From: Streptomyces sp. WMMB 322
GTDB lineage: Bacteria; Actinomycetota; Actinomycetes; Streptomycetales; Streptomycetaceae
Direction of reading: 5' to 3'
NCBI RefSeq assembly: GCF_900090145.1
Contig: NZ_FMHI01000018.1
Span: 93,217 to 157,216, forward strand
Length of the DNA: 64,000 bases
This document shows positions 54,255 to 63,800 of the stretch, in pieces; positions within the stretch are counted from its first letter, which is position 1, and each line of letters begins with the position of its first letter. Below the pieces are notes generated by a model that searched no databases, was not told where the DNA came from, and saw only the letters and a program-made list of their open reading frames with translations. The translations under genes were made by a program, and so were the position numbers.

Positions 54255-55301
54255 TCAAAGCCCCAGCCGCGCAAGTGCCTTGTCCGCCTCCAGCGTGCAG
54301 CGGCCCGGCCCCGCGGCGGTCCACGCGGCGGCGCACAACGCCCGCAGTCCGTCGAGCACTTCACCCTCCCCGTCGAGGACGAGTTCCCCGCTGGCCGCAC
54401 CGGCTTTCCAGCCGGCGCATCCGAAGCCGCTCCCGGCGTCGCCCGCCGGCTCCGGGTGGGGCTGCGCCAGTCCGCGCAAGTCCCGCGCGACGTACGCCGG
54501 GCGGTGCTCGGGCGGCGCCGCGAGCAGCTGCGCCGCGTCGGTCAACCCTGTCAGGACGAGCAGCGAGTCGACGCCTCCGACGTGCGCGCCCTCGATGTCG
54601 GTGTCCAGGCGGTCGCCGACGACCAGGGGCCGCCGCGCTCCCGTGCGCAGAACGGTCTCGCGGTGCATCGGCGGCTGCGGCTTCCCCGCGATCCGCGGCT
54701 CGGGAGCATCACGCATCCATCGGGTCGCCAGGCGGACGACTTCGACGGCCGCGCCGTTGCCGGGGAGTATTCCCCGGTCTCCCGGGAGGGTGAGGTCGGT
54801 GTTGGAGGCGAACCACTCGGCGCCCCGTCCGACGGCGAGCGCCGCCTCCCCGAGCCGTCCCCACTCCAGGTGCGGGCCGCCGTAACCCTGCGCCACGACG
54901 GCCGGTTCGTCGTCGGCCGATTCGACGACGCTCATCCCCTGCGCGCGCAGCGCCTCCCGGAGGCCTTCGCCGCCGACGGCCAGCACCCGGGAACCCGGCG
55001 GATGCCGCTCGGCGATGAGACGGGCCACTGCCTGCGCCGAGGTGATCACGTCTCCGGCGTCCGCGGGGATGCCCAGGTCGCACAGGTGCGCCGCGACGGT
55101 CTCCGGCGTTCGTGATGCGTTGTTCGTCACATACGCCAGGCGCATTCCGGCTATCCGCGCCTCCTCCAGCGCTCCCACCGCGTGCGGCACCGCATCGCCC
55201 GCGACGTACACCACACCGTCCAGGTCCAGCAGCGCAGTGTCGTACGCCTCCCGCAGGGCCCGGGGGCTTCCGGAAGGGCTCGTGCGCACAGTGCCCGCCA
55301 T
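54255..55301 (-). CDS. HAD-IIA family hydrolase
   Basis: The 348-residue protein shows the HAD motifs of the NagD/phosphoglycolate type: ALLDLDGVVYVAGD (nucleophile Asp), LAYVTNNASRTPETVA, GKPQPPMHRETVL and VVGDRLDTDIEGAHVGG. The sugar-phosphate or nucleotide substrate is not evident. A C-terminal extension of about 75 residues follows the catalytic core. ATG 55301 has GGAGAGCGAGAG upstream. It is divergent from the DUF1015 gene and convergent with the reductase gene. Confidence 0.9.
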   Translation of the reverse strand: MAGTVRTSPSGSPRALREAYDTALLDLDGVVYVAGDAVPHAVGALEEARIAGMRLAYVTNNASRTPETVAAHLCDLGIPADAGDVITSAQAVARLIAERHPPGSRVLAVGGEGLREALRAQGMSVVESADDEPAVVAQGYGGPHLEWGRLGEAALAVGRGAEWFASNTDLTLPGDRGILPGNGAAVEVVRLATRWMRDAPEPRIAGKPQPPMHRETVLRTGARRPLVVGDRLDTDIEGAHVGGVDSLLVLTGLTDAAQLLAAPPEHRPAYVARDLRGLAQPHPEPAGDAGSGFGCAGWKAGAASGELVLDGEGEVLDGLRALCAAAWTAAGPGRCTLEADKALARLGL

Positions 55302-55417
55302 CGTCTCTCGCTCTCCTCGCAACGGATACCTCTCTTCGCCCGGCTCCCCCGATGATGCCGCCCTGCGCCGCCAGGGGCCGCTCCGCCCCCGGCCGGAGTC
55401 GGGCATAGCATGCGGTA

Positions 55418-56776
55418 ATGACCACCGACGGCCTCCGGCTCACTCCCTTCCGCGGCCTGCGTTACGCCCCCGGGGAGGTCGGCTCTCTCGCCGCCGTAAC
55501 CTCGCCGCCGTACGACGTGGTCGTCCGTCCCGACGAGTTGCACCACCTGGAGACCTCGGACCCGTACAACATCGTCAGGCTGATCCTGCCGCAGGCCGGC
55601 GACGCGGCACGAGGTCAGGCCAAGGCCGCGGAGACACTGCGTTCCTGGCGTGCGCGCGGCGTACTGGCGCAGGATCCACGGCCGGCGCTCTACGTCTACG
55701 AGCAGCGCCGCGGCGACCTGCTCCAGCGCGGACTCATCGGCGCGCTGCGGCTGTCCGAGCCCGAGGAGGGCGTGGTCCTGCCGCACGAGGGCGTCATAGC
55801 CGAGATCGTGGAGGACCGCGCGGCACTGATGCGCGCCACCGGAGCGAACCTGGAGCCACTGCTCCTCTCCTACCGCGGCGACGGCATGGTCACCGGCGCC
55901 ACGGCAGTCGTCGAACGGGCCGTGCTCCGCACGCCGTTGCTCTCCACCACGACCGAGGACGGCTTCTCGCACCGCCTGTGGTCGCTGACCGATCCGGGCG
56001 AACTCGCCGAGGTCGACGCCGACTTGTCCCGGCACCGCGCTCTCATCGCGGACGGACACCACCGATGGGCGACCTACCTCCGGCTCCGCAGCGAACACCG
56101 GGGTCCGGCCGGGAGCGCCGACGGCGACGCACACGGCAGCCCCGCAGCGGCGGCCGGCCCGGCCGGCGGCCGCCCCGGCTCCGCCTCCCGCTCCGGCGGT
56201 TCGCCCTGGGACTACGGCCTCGTCCTCCTCGTCGACACCGTCCGCCATCCGCTGCGGGTTCAGGCCATCCACCGGGTGCTTCCACGGCTCCCGCTCGAAC
56301 AGGCACTGCAGGCCGCCGCGTCGGAGGGCGCCTTCCGGGTACGTGCTCTCGGCACGGGTTCCCTTGCGCAGGCGCTCAGCACCCTGGAGGAGACGCCGGG
56401 CAACGCCTTCCTGCTCACCGACGGTGGCGCCTTCCATCTGCTGTCGGACCCCCTTCCCCGTCTGCTGGAAGGGCTGAACGCCCGCGGTCCGGAGTCGTGG
56501 CGGCGCCTGGACGCGACCGTGCTGCACTCCGTGCTTCTCGACGAGGTGTGGCAAGTGCCCGACGTCCCCGAGGAGATCAGCTACATCCACGACGCCGCCG
56601 CAGCCGTCGGCAAGGCGGCCCGCGCGGGCGGCACCGCCGTTCTCATGAGGCCGGTGCGGGAGGAAGTCGTACGTGAACTCGCCGAGCGGGGCGTGATGAT
56701 GCCCCGCAAGTCGACCTCCTTCGGCCCGAAACCGGCGACCGGTCTTGTGCTCCGCGTGCTCGACGACGACTGCTGA
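55418..56776 (+). CDS. DUF1015 family protein
   Basis: The 452-residue product matches the DUF1015 family, starting with LTPFRGLRYAPGEVGSLAAVTSPPYDVV and containing the conserved DGHHRWATYLRLR block and C-terminal MPRKSTSFGPKPATGLVLR. The family is widespread in bacteria with no established biochemical role. A Ser/Gly/Ala-rich insert of about 35 residues lies at ~230-265. It is divergent from the HAD gene and ends 60 bases before the des iron box. Confidence 0.88.
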   Translation: MTTDGLRLTPFRGLRYAPGEVGSLAAVTSPPYDVVVRPDELHHLETSDPYNIVRLILPQAGDAARGQAKAAETLRSWRARGVLAQDPRPALYVYEQRRGDLLQRGLIGALRLSEPEEGVVLPHEGVIAEIVEDRAALMRATGANLEPLLLSYRGDGMVTGATAVVERAVLRTPLLSTTTEDGFSHRLWSLTDPGELAEVDADLSRHRALIADGHHRWATYLRLRSEHRGPAGSADGDAHGSPAAAAGPAGGRPGSASRSGGSPWDYGLVLLVDTVRHPLRVQAIHRVLPRLPLEQALQAAASEGAFRVRALGTGSLAQALSTLEETPGNAFLLTDGGAFHLLSDPLPRLLEGLNARGPESWRRLDATVLHSVLLDEVWQVPDVPEEISYIHDAAAAVGKAARAGGTAVLMRPVREEVVRELAERGVMMPRKSTSFGPKPATGLVLRVLDDDC

Positions 56777-56836
56777 GGCCGTCCTGCTTCCTGTGACGCT
56801 CGCGACCCGCCCCGCTGCACCCCCGTCCGACCATAG

Positions 56837-56855
56837 TTAGGGTAGCCTTACCTAA
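56837..56855 (+). promoter_or_regulatory. Iron box of the desABCD operon
   Basis: TTAGGGTAGCCTTACCTAA matches the DmdR/IdeR consensus at 16 of 19 positions and lies 55 bases upstream of the desA start, so iron-loaded repressor would shut off siderophore synthesis. Confidence 0.92.
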
Positions 56856-56909
56856 CTGCACTCTCCGTGCGGTTCATGACGACGATGCCCGCGTCAGGGA
56901 GGACAGTTC

Positions 56910-58436
56910 ATGAGCAGCAGGTCCCACCTGCTCAACGACGGGACGGTGGAGCGCTACCGGCGCTGCGTCACGGACGGCGTCGGCCGTGTGGCGGACAGGA
57001 TCGCCCGCACCGACCGCCCCTTCACCGGAGTCACCCCGTCCCAACTCCGCCCGGCCGTCGAGGGCATCGACCTGGAAGAGCCCCTGGACGACCCGGCCGC
57101 CGCCCTCGACGAGCTGGAGAACGTCTACCTCCGCGACGCCGTCTACTTCCACCACCCGCGCTACCTCGCCCACCTCAACTGCCCCGTCGTCATCCCGGCG
57201 GTCCTGGGCGAGGCGGTGATCTCGGCCGTCAACTCCTCGATGGACACCTGGGACCAGAGCGCCGGCGGCACGCTGATCGAACAGCATCTGATCAAGTGGA
57301 CCGCCGAGCGGGCCGGCCTCGGCACCGCGGCCGACGGCATCTTCACCAGCGGCGGCACACAGTCCAATCTGCAGGCGCTGCTGCTCGCCCGCGAAGAGGC
57401 GTGCCGCCCGGCGCAGAAGAACTCCCCGACCCCGCTGCGGAAGCCGGAGATCCTGCCGCGGCTTCGCGTTCTCACCTCCGAATGCAGCCACTTCAGCGTC
57501 GAGAAGGCCGCCACGCTGCTCGGCCTGGGAGCCGAAGCCGTCGTCGCCGTACCGTGCGACCAGGACCGGAAGATGCGCACCTCCGCCCTCGCAGCCGAAC
57601 TCGAACGGTGCGAACGCGAGGACCTGGTGGTGATGGCCGTCGTCGCCACCGCCGGCACGACGGACTTCGGCAGCATCGACCCGCTGCCCGCCATCGCGGG
57701 CCTGTGCGAACGATTCGGTACATGGCTGCACGTGGACGCCGCCTACGGCTGCGGTCTGCTGGTCTCCCGGCGGCGCGGTCTGCTGGAGGGCATCGAGCGC
57801 GCCGACTCCCTCACCGTCGACTACCACAAGTCCTTCTTCCAGCCGGTCAGTTCGAGCGCCGTGCTCGTACGCGACCAGTCCGCGCTGCGCCACGTCACGT
57901 ACCACGCGGACTACCTCAACCCGGCACGGATGGCGGAGAACGACATCCCCAACCAGGTCGACAAGTCCATCCAGACCACCCGCCGCTTCGACGCCCTCAA
58001 GCTGTGGCTGACGCTGCGCATCATGGGCGCCGCCGGAATCGGCGAACTCTTCGACGAGGTCGTGGACCGTGCGGCCGACGCCTGGCGGATGCTGCGGGAG
58101 GACCCCCGCTTCGAGGTCGTCACCCGGCCGCAGCTGAGCACCCTCGTCTTCCGCTGGCTGCCGCCCTCGCCGGCCGACCGGTCCCTGACGGACGAGCTCA
58201 ACCTGTATGCGCGGCACGCCCTTTCGGCCTCCGGTGAGGCCGTCGTGGCGTCCACGGTCGTCGACGGACGGCACTACCTGAAGTTCACACTGCTCAACCC
58301 GCAGACCTCGCTCGACGACATCGCCGCCGTCCTCGACCTCATCGCGGAGCACGCCGGCCGACACCTCGCCGAGCGCCGAGGCGGCTCCGAGGACCGGCTT
58401 CCGGCGCCGGAACCGGTCCACCCCCGCGCCAGCTGA
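56910..58436 (+). CDS. desA: Lysine decarboxylase of desferrioxamine synthesis
   Basis: DesA makes cadaverine from L-lysine, the first step to desferrioxamine. The 508-residue protein is a group II PLP decarboxylase: HPRYLAHLNCPVVIPAVLGE, GIFTSGGTQSNLQALLLAREE, WLHVDAAYGCGLLV, and the PLP lysine K307 in VDYHKSFFQPVSSSA. ATG 56910 has GGGAGG seven bases upstream, behind the iron box. desB follows after about 30 bases. Confidence 0.95.
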   Translation: MSSRSHLLNDGTVERYRRCVTDGVGRVADRIARTDRPFTGVTPSQLRPAVEGIDLEEPLDDPAAALDELENVYLRDAVYFHHPRYLAHLNCPVVIPAVLGEAVISAVNSSMDTWDQSAGGTLIEQHLIKWTAERAGLGTAADGIFTSGGTQSNLQALLLAREEACRPAQKNSPTPLRKPEILPRLRVLTSECSHFSVEKAATLLGLGAEAVVAVPCDQDRKMRTSALAAELERCEREDLVVMAVVATAGTTDFGSIDPLPAIAGLCERFGTWLHVDAAYGCGLLVSRRRGLLEGIERADSLTVDYHKSFFQPVSSSAVLVRDQSALRHVTYHADYLNPARMAENDIPNQVDKSIQTTRRFDALKLWLTLRIMGAAGIGELFDEVVDRAADAWRMLREDPRFEVVTRPQLSTLVFRWLPPSPADRSLTDELNLYARHALSASGEAVVASTVVDGRHYLKFTLLNPQTSLDDIAAVLDLIAEHAGRHLAERRGGSEDRLPAPEPVHPRAS

Positions 58437-58466
58437 CCGCCCGCCCCCGGAGATCCGGAGACCTAC

Positions 58467-59831
58467 GTGTCCACCCCACAAGGCACCACCCACGTCCACG
58501 ACTTCATCGCGGTCGGCCTCGGCCCCTTCAATCTCGGCCTCGCCTGCCTGAGCGACCCCGTCGATGAGCTGGACGGCCTCTTCCTGGACGACAAGCCCGG
58601 GTTCGACTGGCACTCGGGGATGCTGCTCGAAGACGCCACGCTGCAGACCCCGTTCCTCTCCGACCTGGTCACCCTCGCCGACCCCACCTCCCCGTTCTCC
58701 TTCCTCAACTACCTCAAGGAGTCCGGCCGCATCTACTCGTTCTACATCCGCGAGAGCTTCTATCCGCTGCGCGCCGAGTACGACGACTACTGCCGCTGGG
58801 CCGCCGGGAAACTGGATTCGGTGCGGTTCCGCAACCGCGTCACCAGCGTCGAGTTCGACGACAAGGAAGACGTCTACCTCGTCCGCGCCGACGACCTGGA
58901 CGCCGGGGAGAAGCGCACCTACCGGGGCAGGAAACTCGTGCTCGGCACCGGCACCCCGCCCCACATCCCCGACTCCTGCCGCGGCCTGGGCGGGGACTTC
59001 CTGCACAACTCGCGCTATCTGGAACACAAGACGCGGCTGCAGAGGAAGAAGTCCGTCACGGTCGTCGGCAGCGGCCAGAGCGCCGCCGAGATCTACTACG
59101 ACCTGCTTCAGGACATCGGCAGCCACGACTACCACCTCACGTGGGTCACCCGCTCCCCGCGGTTCTTCCCGCTCGAATACACCAAGCTGACACTCGAGAT
59201 GACCTCCCCGGAGTACGTGGACTACTTCCACAGCCTCCCGCCGGCCACCCGGGACGAGCTCGTCGCATCGCAGAAGAACCTCTACAAGGGCATCAACACC
59301 GAACTGATCGACGCGATCTTCGACCTGCTCTACCAGAAGAGCATCGGCGGCCCCTGCCCGACGCGGCTGATGACCAACACCTCGCTGACGGACGCCTCTT
59401 ACGACGCCACGTCCGGCACGTACACCCTCGGCCTGCGCCAGGAGGAGCAGAAGCAGGACTTCACCCTCAGCACCGAGGGCCTCGTTCTCGCCACCGGATA
59501 CCGCTACCGCACGCCCGAATTCCTCAACCCCGTTGCCGACCGCATCGAATGGGACGAGCAGGGACGCTTCGACGTACGGCGCAACTACCGCGTCGACAAC
59601 GGCACGAGCGAGGGCCACGAGATCTACGTGCAGAACGCCGAACTGCACACTCACGGATTCGTCACACCGGACCTGGGCATGGCCGCGTACCGCAACTCGT
59701 GCATCATCCGCGAGCTGCTCGGCCGCGAGTACTACCCGGTCGAAGAGGCCATCGCCTTCCAGGACTTCAGCGCCCCGGCACCCGACGGGGCGCCGGCACC
59801 GGCCACACGGACGGAGGTTCCGCACCCATGA
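58467..59831 (+). CDS. desB: Cadaverine N-monooxygenase (lysine/ornithine hydroxylase family)
   Basis: DesB hydroxylates one amine of cadaverine with FAD, NADPH and oxygen. The 454-residue product has the FAD motif GVGLGPFNLGLACL-like stretch at ~14-25 (FIAVGLGPFNLGLACLS), the NADPH motif VVGSGQSAAEIYYDLL and the C-terminal ATGYRYRTPEFLNP. The start is GTG 58467 with GGAG upstream. It overlaps desC by ATGA (59828-59831). Confidence 0.95.
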   Translation: MSTPQGTTHVHDFIAVGLGPFNLGLACLSDPVDELDGLFLDDKPGFDWHSGMLLEDATLQTPFLSDLVTLADPTSPFSFLNYLKESGRIYSFYIRESFYPLRAEYDDYCRWAAGKLDSVRFRNRVTSVEFDDKEDVYLVRADDLDAGEKRTYRGRKLVLGTGTPPHIPDSCRGLGGDFLHNSRYLEHKTRLQRKKSVTVVGSGQSAAEIYYDLLQDIGSHDYHLTWVTRSPRFFPLEYTKLTLEMTSPEYVDYFHSLPPATRDELVASQKNLYKGINTELIDAIFDLLYQKSIGGPCPTRLMTNTSLTDASYDATSGTYTLGLRQEEQKQDFTLSTEGLVLATGYRYRTPEFLNPVADRIEWDEQGRFDVRRNYRVDNGTSEGHEIYVQNAELHTHGFVTPDLGMAAYRNSCIIRELLGREYYPVEEAIAFQDFSAPAPDGAPAPATRTEVPHP

Positions 59832-60478
59832 GGAGCACCCGTACGCACGACGGCGGCACCGCCGCCGTCGTGCACACCCGCAACGACCCGGCCCTGGGCC
59901 GCTTCGCCCTGCGCCCCGTGGACCCGGCGGGCGACGCCGAGTTGCTGCACACCTGGGTCACCCACCCCAAGTCGGCCTTCTGGCTGATGCGGGAAGCCAC
60001 GCTCACCGATGTGGAGCGGGAGTTCATGGGCATCGCCGCCTCCGAGCACCACGACGCCTTCCTCGGGCTGCACGAGGGCGAGCCGCGCTTCCTCATGGAG
60101 CGCTACGACCCCGCACACGTCGAGCTGAAGGGCCACTACGACGCACAGACGGGCGACGTCGGCATGCACTTCCTGTGCGCTCCCACCGACGCGCCGCTCC
60201 GCGGCTTCACCCTCGCCGTAATCACCACGGTGATGGACATGCTCTTCGCCGACCCGGACACTCGCCGGGTGGTCGTCGAGCCGGACGTGCGCAACACCGC
60301 CGTGCACGCACTCAACGAAGCCGTCGGTTTCCGCATCGAACGCACCGTCGCCAAACCCGAGAAGGACGCCTACCTGAGCATGTGCACCCGGGAAGAGTTC
60401 GAGGCCGCACGCGAGGCCCTCGCGGCCCGGGAGTCCGGCGGAACCCGCGAGACCCCAGGAGAGACGAAGAAGCGATGA
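59828..60478 (+). CDS. desC: N-hydroxycadaverine acyltransferase (GNAT)
   Basis: DesC acylates N-hydroxycadaverine from acetyl- or succinyl-CoA, giving the hydroxamate units. The 216-residue product is an IucB-like acetyltransferase: GRFALRPVDPAGDAELLHTWV, HPKSAFWLMREATLTDVEREF, and the acyl-CoA-binding region RRVVVEPDVRNTAVHALNEAVGF. Its start and stop overlap desB and desD by four bases each, so production is coupled. Which acyl-CoA is preferred cannot be read from the sequence. Confidence 0.94.
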   Translation: MRSTRTHDGGTAAVVHTRNDPALGRFALRPVDPAGDAELLHTWVTHPKSAFWLMREATLTDVEREFMGIAASEHHDAFLGLHEGEPRFLMERYDPAHVELKGHYDAQTGDVGMHFLCAPTDAPLRGFTLAVITTVMDMLFADPDTRRVVVEPDVRNTAVHALNEAVGFRIERTVAKPEKDAYLSMCTREEFEAAREALAARESGGTRETPGETKKR

Positions 60479-62292
60479 CCACCCCCACCTCCCTCTCCCC
60501 CCGCGAAGCGGTCGCCCATCTCACCCCCGAACGCTGGGACCTGGCCAACCGGCTGCTCATACGCAAGGCCCTCGCCGAATTCACCCACGAACGGCTCCTC
60601 AGGCCGGAACCGTCAACGGCCCCCGACGGGCAGCACACCACCCCGTACACCGTCCACAGCGACGACGGCACCACTCAATACCGGTTCACGGCACGGCAGT
60701 TCGCCCTCGACCACTGGCAGATGGACGCCGGCAGCATCACCCGCCACCGCGACGGCGACCGACTCCCCCTGGACGCCCTGGCGTTCATCACGGAGCTGCG
60801 GGATTCGCTGCGCCTGGGACCGGAGATCCTGCCCGTCTATCTCGAAGAGATCAGCTCCACCCTTGCCAGCACGGCGTTCAAGCTCGCCCGTACTTCTGTC
60901 AGTTCCCGCCGGCTGGCCCGCTCCGGCTTCCAGGACATCGAGGCGGGCATGACCGAGGGCCACCCCTGCTTCGTCGCCAACAACGGCCGCCTCGGCTTCG
61001 ATGTCGCCGAGTACCGCGCCTACGCGCCCGAAACCGGCGCCCCCGTACGGCTGATCTGGGTCGCCGCCCACCGCGACCACGCCACCTTCACCGCGTCGGC
61101 CGGCCTCAGCTACGACAAACTGCTGCTCTCGGAGCTGTCCGCACCGACGCTGCGCCGCTTCTCCGCCGTCATGCGGGAAGAAGGCCTCGACCTGGACGAC
61201 TACTTCCTCATCCCCGTCCATCCGTGGCAGTGGTGGAACAAGCTGTCCGTCACCTTCGCCGCCGAGGTCGCACGCCGGAATCTCGTCTGCCTCGGCCACG
61301 GGGACGACGAACACCTCGCCCAGCAGTCCATCCGTACCTTCTTCAACGCCACCGCCCCGGAGAAGCACTATGTGAAAACGGCACTCTCCGTCCTCAACAT
61401 GGGCTTCCTGCGCGGACTTTCGGCCGAGTACATGAAGGCAACCCCCGCGATCAACGACTGGCTCGCCCGCCTCGTCGCCGATGACGAGGCCCTGCGCGAG
61501 ACAGGCCTCACGGTGCTGCGGGAGTGCGCCGCCGTCGGCTACCACCCCGCCCCGTACGAAGCGGCCGCGGCCAAGGGCTCCCCGTACCTGAAGATGCTCG
61601 CCGCCCTGTGGCGGGAGAGCCCCGTCCCGCTGCTCGCGCCGGGTGAGCGGCCGGCGACGATGGCGGCGCTCCTCCACACCGACACCGAGGGCACCTCCCT
61701 GGCCACCGCACTCATCGAACAGTCCGGCCTGGGCGCGGCGACGTGGCTGCGCCGATACCTCGATGTGTATCTCACGCCGCTGCTGCACTGCTTCTACGAG
61801 TACGACCTGGTCTTCATGCCGCACGGCGAGAACGTCATCCTCGTACTCGACGAGGACGGCGTCCCCGCACGGGCGTTGTTCAAGGACATCGCCGAAGAGG
61901 TGGCGGTGCTGAGCGCGGACGCCGAACTCCCCCCCGAGGTCGAACGCATCCGTGCCGACGTACCGGAGGAGAAGAAACTCCTCTCCCTCTTCACCGACGT
62001 CTTCGACTGTTTCCTGCGCTTCCTCAACGGAATCCTCGCGGACAACGGCACCCTCGACGAGTCCTCCTTCTGGTCGACGGTCGCCGACTGCATCCGCGAC
62101 TACCAGAAGTCCGCACCGCACCTGGCCGAACGCTTCGAGCGCTACGACCTCTTCGCGGAAACCTTCCCGCTCTCCTGCCTCAACCGCCTTCAACTGCGCA
62201 ACAACCAGCAGATGGTGGACCTGCAGGACCCGGCGGGCGCTCTCCAGCTCGTCGGCGAACTGGAGAACCCGCTGGCACCCTTCGCACCGTAG
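60475..62292 (+). CDS. desD: NIS synthetase, desferrioxamine macrocyclase (IucA/IucC family)
   Basis: DesD joins and cyclises the hydroxamate units using ATP, without an NRPS. The 605-residue protein shows the IucA/IucC pattern: TEGHPCFVANNGRLGFDVAEY, the ATP region FLIPVHPWQWWNKLSV, SIRTFFNATAPEKHYVKTALSV, FMPHGENVILVLDEDG and LFAETFPLSCLNRLQLRNN. ATG 60475 overlaps the desC stop. It is the last gene of the operon and is followed by a strong terminator. Confidence 0.95.
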   Translation: MTTPTSLSPREAVAHLTPERWDLANRLLIRKALAEFTHERLLRPEPSTAPDGQHTTPYTVHSDDGTTQYRFTARQFALDHWQMDAGSITRHRDGDRLPLDALAFITELRDSLRLGPEILPVYLEEISSTLASTAFKLARTSVSSRRLARSGFQDIEAGMTEGHPCFVANNGRLGFDVAEYRAYAPETGAPVRLIWVAAHRDHATFTASAGLSYDKLLLSELSAPTLRRFSAVMREEGLDLDDYFLIPVHPWQWWNKLSVTFAAEVARRNLVCLGHGDDEHLAQQSIRTFFNATAPEKHYVKTALSVLNMGFLRGLSAEYMKATPAINDWLARLVADDEALRETGLTVLRECAAVGYHPAPYEAAAAKGSPYLKMLAALWRESPVPLLAPGERPATMAALLHTDTEGTSLATALIEQSGLGAATWLRRYLDVYLTPLLHCFYEYDLVFMPHGENVILVLDEDGVPARALFKDIAEEVAVLSADAELPPEVERIRADVPEEKKLLSLFTDVFDCFLRFLNGILADNGTLDESSFWSTVADCIRDYQKSAPHLAERFERYDLFAETFPLSCLNRLQLRNNQQMVDLQDPAGALQLVGELENPLAPFAP

Positions 62293-62326
62293 CCCAGCCC
62301 TTCCCCCGACCCGTCGGACGACAAAA

Positions 62327-62357
62327 GAGGCGGGAGCCCGCCGCGGGCTCCCGCCTC
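62327..62357. terminator. Bidirectional terminator between desD and the TPR gene
   Basis: Perfect 14-bp arms (62327-62340 and 62344-62357) with a 3-base loop separate two convergent genes; a short A-run precedes it. Confidence 0.9.
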
Positions 62358-62383
62358 CTCATCTCTCCCGGCTGCTCACCGGC

Positions 62384-63739
62384 TCACTCCGAGGTGCTGC
62401 CGCCGTCACCGTCCCCTGCGGCCTCTTCCTCCGCCTCCGGGTCGAGGGCGTCGATGAATTCCACGCCGTCGAGCTCGGCGAGCCTGTCCGACGCGTCCGT
62501 GGACCCGCTCTGGTCGGCCTCCAGCGCCCTGGCGAACCACTCCCGCGCCTCGTCCTCCCGTCCGACCTCCAGCAGTGCGTCGGCGTACGCGTAACGCAAC
62601 CGGGCCGTCCACGGCTGCTGCGAACTGGACGCGAGTTCGGGGCTCTGCAACGTCACCACAGCAGCCTCGGCCTGACCCATGTCACGGCGCGCCCCCGCCG
62701 CGACAAGCCTCATCTCCACCTGTCCGGCCTTGTCCAGCTTCTGCACCTCGGGCTCGCCGGCCATCGCCAGGGCCTTCTCCGGCCTCCCCATGCCGCGCTC
62801 GCAGTCGGCCATCACCGGCCACAGATGCTGCAGCCCCGTCATGCGCCGGGCGGCCCGGAACTCCGCCAGCGCCTCCGCGTACTTCTCCACCGCGTACGCG
62901 GCGAAGCCCGCGGCCTCACGCACCGACGGAACACGCGACGCCAGCCTCAGTGCGACACGTGCGTAGCCGTAGGCCGCCTGCGGATCCTCGTCGAGCAGCC
63001 TGGCGACCATGACGAGGTTCTTCGCGACGTCCTCGGCAAGAGTCTTCGGCAGGCTCATCAGCTCCTGCCGGACCTCCTTGTCGATCTCGGCGCCGGTCAC
63101 GTCGTCGTCGATGGGCAGCCGTCGCGGCGCATCCCGGTCCAGGCGCCTGTCATCTCGGCGCCCGTCCCTGCGGTCGTCCCGGCGGTCGTCCCGGCCGGGG
63201 CGCCGCGGAGGACCTCCGCGGTCGTCGTCCCTGCGCCCGCGGAAACCACCACGCCGCTCCCGGTCGTCCCGTCCGCGACCGCCGCTCTGCCCGTACGGGC
63301 GCCGGCCCCCGCCGCCGCTCCGCTCGTCCTCCCGACGGGGTCCACGCGGCCTGTCATCCCGGCGGTCCTGCCGCGGCCCGTCAGACCGACGATCCTGCCG
63401 CGGCCCGTCAGACCGGCGGTCCTGCCGCGGCCTGTCAGACCGGCTCCTGTCAGGGCGGGGAGCGCTGCCGCGCCCCTCGCTGCGCCGCGCCGGCCGGTCA
63501 CTCCTGTCGTTCCGCTCATCCCGGCGAAAGCCGGCTCCGCGCGGCCTGTCCCGGTCTGTCCGGTCGTCACGCCGGTCGCTGCGACGCCCGTCCTCGCGTC
63601 GATACCCGTCCCGTCCACGGTTCTCACCACCGCCGGCGCGACCATCGCGCTTTCCACCACGAGGGCGGTCATCGCCGCTCCGCGGCCCGGACCGACGGGG
63701 ACGAGGCTCAGGCCGATCGTCTGGCGAATCGGTGGACAT
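62384..63739 (-). CDS. TPR protein with long Arg/Asp/Gly-rich N-terminus
   Basis: The 451-residue product has about 210 residues of Arg/Asp/Gly/Pro low complexity (RGG- and RDR-like, with three 9-residue repeats of SDGPRQDRR type) followed by a helical domain with TPR-like units (AEDVAKNLVMVARLLDEDPQAAYGYARVALRLAS to AEALAEFRAARRM), and an acidic tail ending EEEAAGDGDGGSTSE. The charged tail looks like an RNA-binding disordered region. It lies directly downstream of an rRNA operon on the same strand, separated by a strong terminator. Similar TPR proteins are common in Streptomyces without a known role. ATG 63739 is the chosen start. Confidence 0.75.
   Translation of the reverse strand: MSTDSPDDRPEPRPRRSGPRSGDDRPRGGKRDGRAGGGENRGRDGYRREDGRRSDRRDDRTDRDRPRGAGFRRDERNDRSDRPARRSEGRGSAPRPDRSRSDRPRQDRRSDGPRQDRRSDGPRQDRRDDRPRGPRREDERSGGGGRRPYGQSGGRGRDDRERRGGFRGRRDDDRGGPPRRPGRDDRRDDRRDGRRDDRRLDRDAPRRLPIDDDVTGAEIDKEVRQELMSLPKTLAEDVAKNLVMVARLLDEDPQAAYGYARVALRLASRVPSVREAAGFAAYAVEKYAEALAEFRAARRMTGLQHLWPVMADCERGMGRPEKALAMAGEPEVQKLDKAGQVEMRLVAAGARRDMGQAEAAVVTLQSPELASSSQQPWTARLRYAYADALLEVGREDEAREWFARALEADQSGSTDASDRLAELDGVEFIDALDPEAEEEAAGDGDGGSTSE
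63359..63439 (-). repeat. Three 27-bp tandem repeats inside the TPR gene
   Basis: Copies at 63359-63385, 63386-63412 and 63413-63439 differ by only a few bases and encode the repeated SDGPRQDRR peptide. They are in frame, so copy-number change would keep the reading frame. Confidence 0.9.
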
Positions 63740-63800
63740 CGACGTGACTCCTTCTACTGCACAGGGCCCATCTCCAAGGCCCGCACTACTGCAATTCCGA

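Noticed and set aside
56910..62292. Ornithine- or NRPS-type siderophore cluster
   Set aside because: The set is a group II decarboxylase, amine monooxygenase, acyltransferase and one NIS synthetase with no NRPS module, which is the desferrioxamine arrangement.
63359..63439. 27-bp repeats considered as a CRISPR array
   Set aside because: The units are contiguous without spacers, are in frame and encode a repeated peptide; no cas gene is present.
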